From Leyella stercorea (GTDB lineage: Bacteria > Bacteroidota > Bacteroidia > Bacteroidales > Bacteroidaceae), in contig NZ_JADYUF010000003.1 in the NCBI RefSeq assembly GCF_021531655.1, positions 52,503-116,502 on the forward strand: a DNA stretch of 64,000 nucleotides, read 5' to 3'. Of this stretch, positions 60,475 through 64,000 are shown piece by piece. The notes below the pieces were generated by a model that was not told the origin of the DNA, made no database searches, and saw only the letters and a program-made list of their open reading frames with translations. The position numbers were made by a program, and so were the translations under genes. Every line of letters starts with the position of its first letter. The stretch's first letter is position 1.

Positions 60475-61581
60475 TTATAGCGTGTGTGGTTTGATCTCTC
60501 CACCCTCTACATCAAACAATTTGTAGTCGTAGCCTACACTCTGCAGAATGCGGTCGAGATGGTCACGATTAGTATCAGTTATGAATATCTGGCCGAAGCC
60601 GTCGCCCGATACGAGCTTGACAATCTGCTCTACCCTATGGGCATCAAGTTTGTCGAAAATATCGTCGAGAAGCAACAGTGGCGTGGTAAGCGAAGACGTG
60701 CGACGCAGAAAGTCGAACTGTGCGAGCTTCAACGCAATGACGTAAGTCTTGTTCTGACCCTGCGAACCTTCACGTCGCATCTGGTAGTCGCCGAGCAACA
60801 TCTCAAGGTCGTCGCGATGAACACCATGCAGCGAATAGCCAACGGCACGATCCTTGAAGCGGTCGCGCTGAATGACATCGAGCAACGGACCACGCTGCGC
60901 ATGCGACACATATCGCAACGACACCTGCTCGCGTCCGTCCGAAATGTGACTGTATATCTCCTGAAACACAGGAATCATACGCTCTACGAAATTCTCACGT
61001 GCATGGAAAATAGCCTCGCCATGGCGCGCCATCTCCATCTCCCAGATATCAAGCAACGAAGCGTCAGGCTCATCATCCATCTTGAGCAAGGCGTTGCGCT
61101 GCTGCAGAGCCTTATTATAACTGTTCAAGGCTTCGATATAGGTATTGTCATACTGCGATATAACAACGTCCATAAGTCGGCGACGCTCCTCACTTCCGCC
61201 CGAAATAAGCGTTGTGTCGTCGGGCGAAACAAATATCAATGGTATAAGTCCCAAGTGCATCGACAGACGCTTATACTCTTTCTTGTCGCGCTTGAAGTGT
61301 TTCTTGGTGCCGCGCTTCATGCCGCAATAGATATCAACAGGGTCGCCCGACTCATTCTCATACCGTCCGTCAAGAACAAAGAAGTCCTCGCCATGCGTGA
61401 TAATCTGCGAATCGACAGGATTGGACGAACTGCGACAGAACGAAAGATAATAAACGGCATCGAGAAAGTTGGTCTTACCCTCGCCGTTGTGTCCGAGAAA
61501 GCAGTTCATCTTAGGCGACAAATCGAGTGTCGCCTCACGAATGTTCTTGAAATTTAGTATGGAAATTTTATTTAATATCAT
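60475..61581 (-). CDS. recF: DNA replication/repair protein RecF
   Basis: 368 aa, the standard length. Walker A GHNGEGKTNFLDAVYY is near residue 30, the RecF signature region is LISGGSEERRRLMDVVIS (near residue 125), and Walker B is LLLDDIFDKLDAHR. RecF helps load RecA at gaps during recombinational repair in the cytoplasm. A TAACTTTG -7 box lies at 61602-61609 on the minus strand. The TPR gene is divergent. Confidence 0.95.
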   Translation of the reverse strand: MILNKISILNFKNIREATLDLSPKMNCFLGHNGEGKTNFLDAVYYLSFCRSSSNPVDSQIITHGEDFFVLDGRYENESGDPVDIYCGMKRGTKKHFKRDKKEYKRLSMHLGLIPLIFVSPDDTTLISGGSEERRRLMDVVISQYDNTYIEALNSYNKALQQRNALLKMDDEPDASLLDIWEMEMARHGEAIFHARENFVERMIPVFQEIYSHISDGREQVSLRYVSHAQRGPLLDVIQRDRFKDRAVGYSLHGVHRDDLEMLLGDYQMRREGSQGQNKTYVIALKLAQFDFLRRTSSLTTPLLLLDDIFDKLDAHRVEQIVKLVSGDGFGQIFITDTNRDHLDRILQSVGYDYKLFDVEGGEIKPHTL

Positions 61582-61673
61582 GCACTTATACTATTACTGT
61601 GCAAAGTTACCCCATTTATTATTGAAAAAAGAAAAAAAGGGACAATAAATTTCAATATTCGGGATAAATTGAG

Positions 61674-61681
61674 TAATTTTG
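61674..61681 (+). promoter_or_regulatory. -7 element upstream of the TPR-ribH operon
   Basis: TAATTTTG followed by C, roughly 110 bp before the ATG. No clear -33 partner. Confidence 0.35.
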
Positions 61682-61789
61682 CGACGCATTTGTGCCTACT
61701 ATCCAACATAAAAAAATACTAATAAATAAGCATGTTTGGACATAGTTGCACAGCTATGCATTAATACAGAAATCTAAAAAAAACAATAA

Positions 61790-62494
61790 ATGGCAAACAA
61801 AATCGACTTTGGGGCTAACTCACACGTAGAGACCCCCAGTAAATCTGAAGCAATTTTCGTAAAGTTCAAGAAGCAGATTCTCATCGCAGTAGCAGCTATC
61901 ATCGTTATCATAGCTGGTGTAATTATGTACAACGCTTATGTTGCTGGTCCGCGTGAGGACAAGGCAAGCACAGCATTGGCAAAGGGTCAGCAGTACTTCA
62001 ATCAGGAGCAGTTTGACAAGGCTCTCAACGGTGACGGTGCAAGCTACGCTGGATTCATCAAGATAGCAAGCGACTACAGCGGCACTGACGCTGCCAACCT
62101 CGCTAACCTCTATGCTGGTATCTGCTACGCCAACCTTGGCAAGTGGAACGAGGCAGTTACAACTCTTGAGAAATTCTCTTCAAAGAGCGACGCTATGATC
62201 AGCCCTGCTGCTATGGCAGCTCTCGGCAACGCTTATGCCAATACAGGCAATGTAGACAAGGCTATCTCAGCACTGAAGAAGGCTGCCGACATGGCTGACA
62301 GCAAGGCTGCTGACGACACAAACAACAGCCTCTCACCTACATTTCTCATCCAGGCTGCACAGCTGCTTGAGAGCCAGAACAAGAACGACGAGGCACTCAA
62401 GATCTATCAGGACATCAAGAAGAAGTACGTAAACTCACAGATTGTACAGTCTGCAGAGATTGACAAGTACATCGAACGCATCACTGAGAAATAA
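61790..62494 (+). CDS. Membrane-anchored TPR protein (YfgM-like)
   Basis: 234 aa. A short cytoplasmic N-terminus is followed by one membrane helix (residues 29-48, ILIAVAAIIVIIAGVIMYNA) and four to five TPR units facing the periplasm (NLYAGICYANLGKWNEAVTT, ALGNAYANTGNVDKAISALK, DEALKIYQDIKKKY). The layout resembles YfgM, an ancillary partner of the SecYEG translocon in other bacteria. It starts the operon with ribH, six bases ahead of its start codon. Confidence 0.85.
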   Translation: MANKIDFGANSHVETPSKSEAIFVKFKKQILIAVAAIIVIIAGVIMYNAYVAGPREDKASTALAKGQQYFNQEQFDKALNGDGASYAGFIKIASDYSGTDAANLANLYAGICYANLGKWNEAVTTLEKFSSKSDAMISPAAMAALGNAYANTGNVDKAISALKKAADMADSKAADDTNNSLSPTFLIQAAQLLESQNKNDEALKIYQDIKKKYVNSQIVQSAEIDKYIERITEK

Positions 62495-62500
62495 TAAATC

Positions 62501-62977
62501 ATGGCAACAGCACTTCACAACCTTTCCGACTACGACTTCAATGCTATTCCCGACGCCAGCAACATGTGCTTCGGTATCGTTGTAGCCGAATGGAACGAGG
62601 ACATCACTGGTGCACTGCTCGACGGAGCCGTTAAGACTCTTGAAAAGCACGGTGCACTGCCTGAGAACATCCACGTGAAGACCGTTCCGGGTAGCTTCGA
62701 GCTTATCTACGGTGCTCATCAGATGGTATTGCACGGCGGATACGACGCAGTGATTATTCTTGGCAGCGTGATTCGTGGCGAGACTCCTCACTTCGACTAT
62801 ATCTGTCAGGGCGTTACAGCAGGCATAGCACGACTCAACACCACAAGCGAGATACCTATTATATATGGTCTGCTTACCACTAACGACAAGCAGCAGGCTC
62901 TCGACCGTTGCGGTGGCAAATATGGCAACAAGGGCGACGAATGCGCAATCGACGCCATTAAGATGGCAAAGTTCTAA
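62501..62977 (+). CDS. ribH: 6,7-dimethyl-8-ribityllumazine synthase
   Basis: 158 aa, the typical length. Key motifs are present: [13 protein letters not shown], the phosphate-binding [35 protein letters not shown] and [12 protein letters not shown] with DRCGGK. It condenses 5-amino-6-ribitylaminouracil with dihydroxybutanone phosphate in riboflavin synthesis, probably as a 60-mer or smaller shell. Six bases separate it from the TPR gene. A terminator follows. I see no FMN riboswitch nearby. Confidence 0.96.
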   Translation: MATALHNLSDYDFNAIPDASNMCFGIVVAEWNEDITGALLDGAVKTLEKHGALPENIHVKTVPGSFELIYGAHQMVLHGGYDAVIILGSVIRGETPHFDYICQGVTAGIARLNTTSEIPIIYGLLTTNDKQQALDRCGGKYGNKGDECAIDAIKMAKF

Positions 62978-63004
62978 GATTTTATCTAACTATAGAATAC
63001 TTAA

Positions 63005-63045
63005 AAAGCTCAATATCCATAATGTTTTGGATATTGAGCTTTTTC
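63005..63045 (+). terminator. Terminator after ribH
   Basis: AAAGCTCAATATCC pairs with GGATATTGAGCTTT around a short loop, followed by TTTCTG. It lies between convergent genes and may act in both directions. Confidence 0.85.
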
Positions 63046-63094
63046 TGTTTATGTATGTTTCGGCTGCAGCTACAGCTGTATTATGTCTTTGGTA

Positions 63095-63949
63095 TCAGCC
63101 TTGCTCGATACGCTCCTTACACTGCTCCATAAGCCATTTGGGAGTACTTGTGGCTCCACAGATGCCCACGGTATGAACTTCGTCGGTAAACCACGCCATG
63201 TCTATCTCATCAGCACTTTCTATCTGATAGCTGTTAGGATTGACGCTGTGACATTCCTTGAACAATACCTTACCATTGCTGCTCTTTCGTCCCGACACAA
63301 ACAGTACAAGGTCGTGACGTGAGGCGAACGTAGCGATGTTGGGCATACGGTTGGCAACCTGTCGGCAGATGGTGTCAAAACTCTGGAACTTAGCTTCTTC
63401 ACTCATGTGCTCCTGTATGTATTCTATGACACGATGAAACCCGTCGAGCGACTTAGTGGTCTGCGAATACAGATAGATGTCGCGCGAGAAGTCAAGACTC
63501 TTCACGTCTTCCACCTTCTCTACTACAATGGCATGACTTGAGGTCTGCCCTACCAGTCCCAACACCTCAGCATGTCCACGCTTGCCGAAGATTACTATCT
63601 GTGCCTCGGGATTGGTGTCATACTGGCGCTTGATGCGGCGTTGCAGTGCAAGCACCACCGGACATGTAGCGTCTATTATCTCTATGTTGTTCTGTTTTGC
63701 CAACTCATAGGTCTCAGGCGGTTCGCCATGCGCACGCAACAGCACCTTGACATCGTGCAGTCGACGCATCTCCTCATGATTGATAGTTATCAATCCGTTG
63801 GCATGCAGGCGCTCCACCTCCATACCATTATGCACAATATCACCAAGACAATACAGCGTATTGCCTCCAGAGAGTTCCTCCTCTGCCTTCTTTATGGCAG
63901 TGGTAACGCCAAAGCAGAAACCACTACCCTCGTCTATTTCTATTTTCAT
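63095..63949 (-). CDS. ispH: 4-hydroxy-3-methylbut-2-enyl diphosphate reductase
   Basis: 284 aa from MKIEIDEGSGFCFGV; an ATG at 63985 adds 12 residues not seen in the family. The three iron-sulfur cysteines are in SGFCFGV (Cys12), ATCPVV and GICGATSTP, and the HGEPPETY and ESADEIDMAWF motifs are present. It makes IPP and DMAPP, the last step of the MEP isoprenoid pathway, in the cytoplasm. It is convergent with ribH. Confidence 0.95.
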   Translation of the reverse strand: MKIEIDEGSGFCFGVTTAIKKAEEELSGGNTLYCLGDIVHNGMEVERLHANGLITINHEEMRRLHDVKVLLRAHGEPPETYELAKQNNIEIIDATCPVVLALQRRIKRQYDTNPEAQIVIFGKRGHAEVLGLVGQTSSHAIVVEKVEDVKSLDFSRDIYLYSQTTKSLDGFHRVIEYIQEHMSEEAKFQSFDTICRQVANRMPNIATFASRHDLVLFVSGRKSSNGKVLFKECHSVNPNSYQIESADEIDMAWFTDEVHTVGICGATSTPKWLMEQCKERIEQG

Positions 63950-63962
63950 ATAAATTTTATAA

Positions 63963-64000
63963 AAAGCCCCACAAAAGCCCCTCACTGCCCCACAAAGCCC
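63963..64000. repeat. GC-rich CCCCAC-rich element, family copy 3 (cut by the window end)
   Basis: AAAGCCCCACAAAAGCCCCT followed by CACTGCCCCACAAAGCCC. It resembles one arm of the palindrome at 58207 (AAGCCCCACCCCCTGACCCC). Being cut at the window edge, its other arm cannot be seen. Confidence 0.4.

Overview
The window reads as a chromosomal segment of a host-associated Bacteroidales bacterium, most likely Prevotella/Segatella-like. The signs are: SusC/SusD pairs, a hybrid two-component regulator (HTCS), type IX secretion tails, a fimbrillin-type lipoprotein, a serine palmitoyltransferase, a fused CcsBA cytochrome c assembly protein, and promoters of the Bacteroidetes form TTTG-N19/20-TAnnTTTG. 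No genus-level marker (rRNA) is present, so the genus is an inference.

Layout. 0-7 kb: an OmpH/Skp-like lipoprotein with a small membrane protein, PepD dipeptidase, a GH84 hexosaminidase, tRNA-Pro(TGG) and a coiled protein of unknown function. 7-12 kb: a very large GH2 beta-galactosidase and an orphan ABC ATPase. 12-20.2 kb: a type I restriction-modification operon on the minus strand in the order hsdM, DUF1016/PDDEXK nuclease, hsdS, rhuM-like, hsdR. 20-30 kb: uvrA, a type IX secretion substrate, a LysM/periplasmic-binding protein, a PorT-like barrel, a POT/MFS transporter and CcsBA. 30-39 kb: GH29 fucosidase, a porin O/P, rlmD, serine palmitoyltransferase divergent from a lipid kinase, and a trmN6-like methyltransferase. 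39-60 kb: an HTCS regulator, then an AT-rich block (AbiEi/AbiEii toxin-antitoxin, a SusD tail remnant, a frameshifted fimbrillin, a 61-aa peptide, repeat arrays), then a glycosaminoglycan utilisation locus (susC, susD, a DUF5017 lipoprotein, PL8 lyase, GH88 unsaturated uronyl hydrolase, a beta-helix protein). 60-64 kb: a DUF721 protein, recF, a TPR protein, ribH and ispH.

How the genes fit together. SusC/SusD and the DUF5017 lipoprotein would capture chondroitin sulfate or hyaluronan chains, PL8 would cut them to unsaturated disaccharides, and GH88 would split those. The HTCS upstream is the expected type of sensor for such a locus. GH84, GH2 and GH29 elsewhere in the window fit a diet of host glycans.

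Most unusual content. Several intergenic repeat arrays have periods of exactly 11 or 22 bp. Three share a core with A4 and T4 tracts spaced 11 bp apart, as expected of intrinsically curved DNA. A long degenerate 11-bp array and an unrelated 22-bp array lie near each other in the block between the HTCS and its presumed target operon. Palindrome families recur between genes. The fimbrillin-like lipoprotein is out of frame at a G6 tract just after its lipoprotein signal, which could be a phase-variation switch, decay, or a sequencing error.
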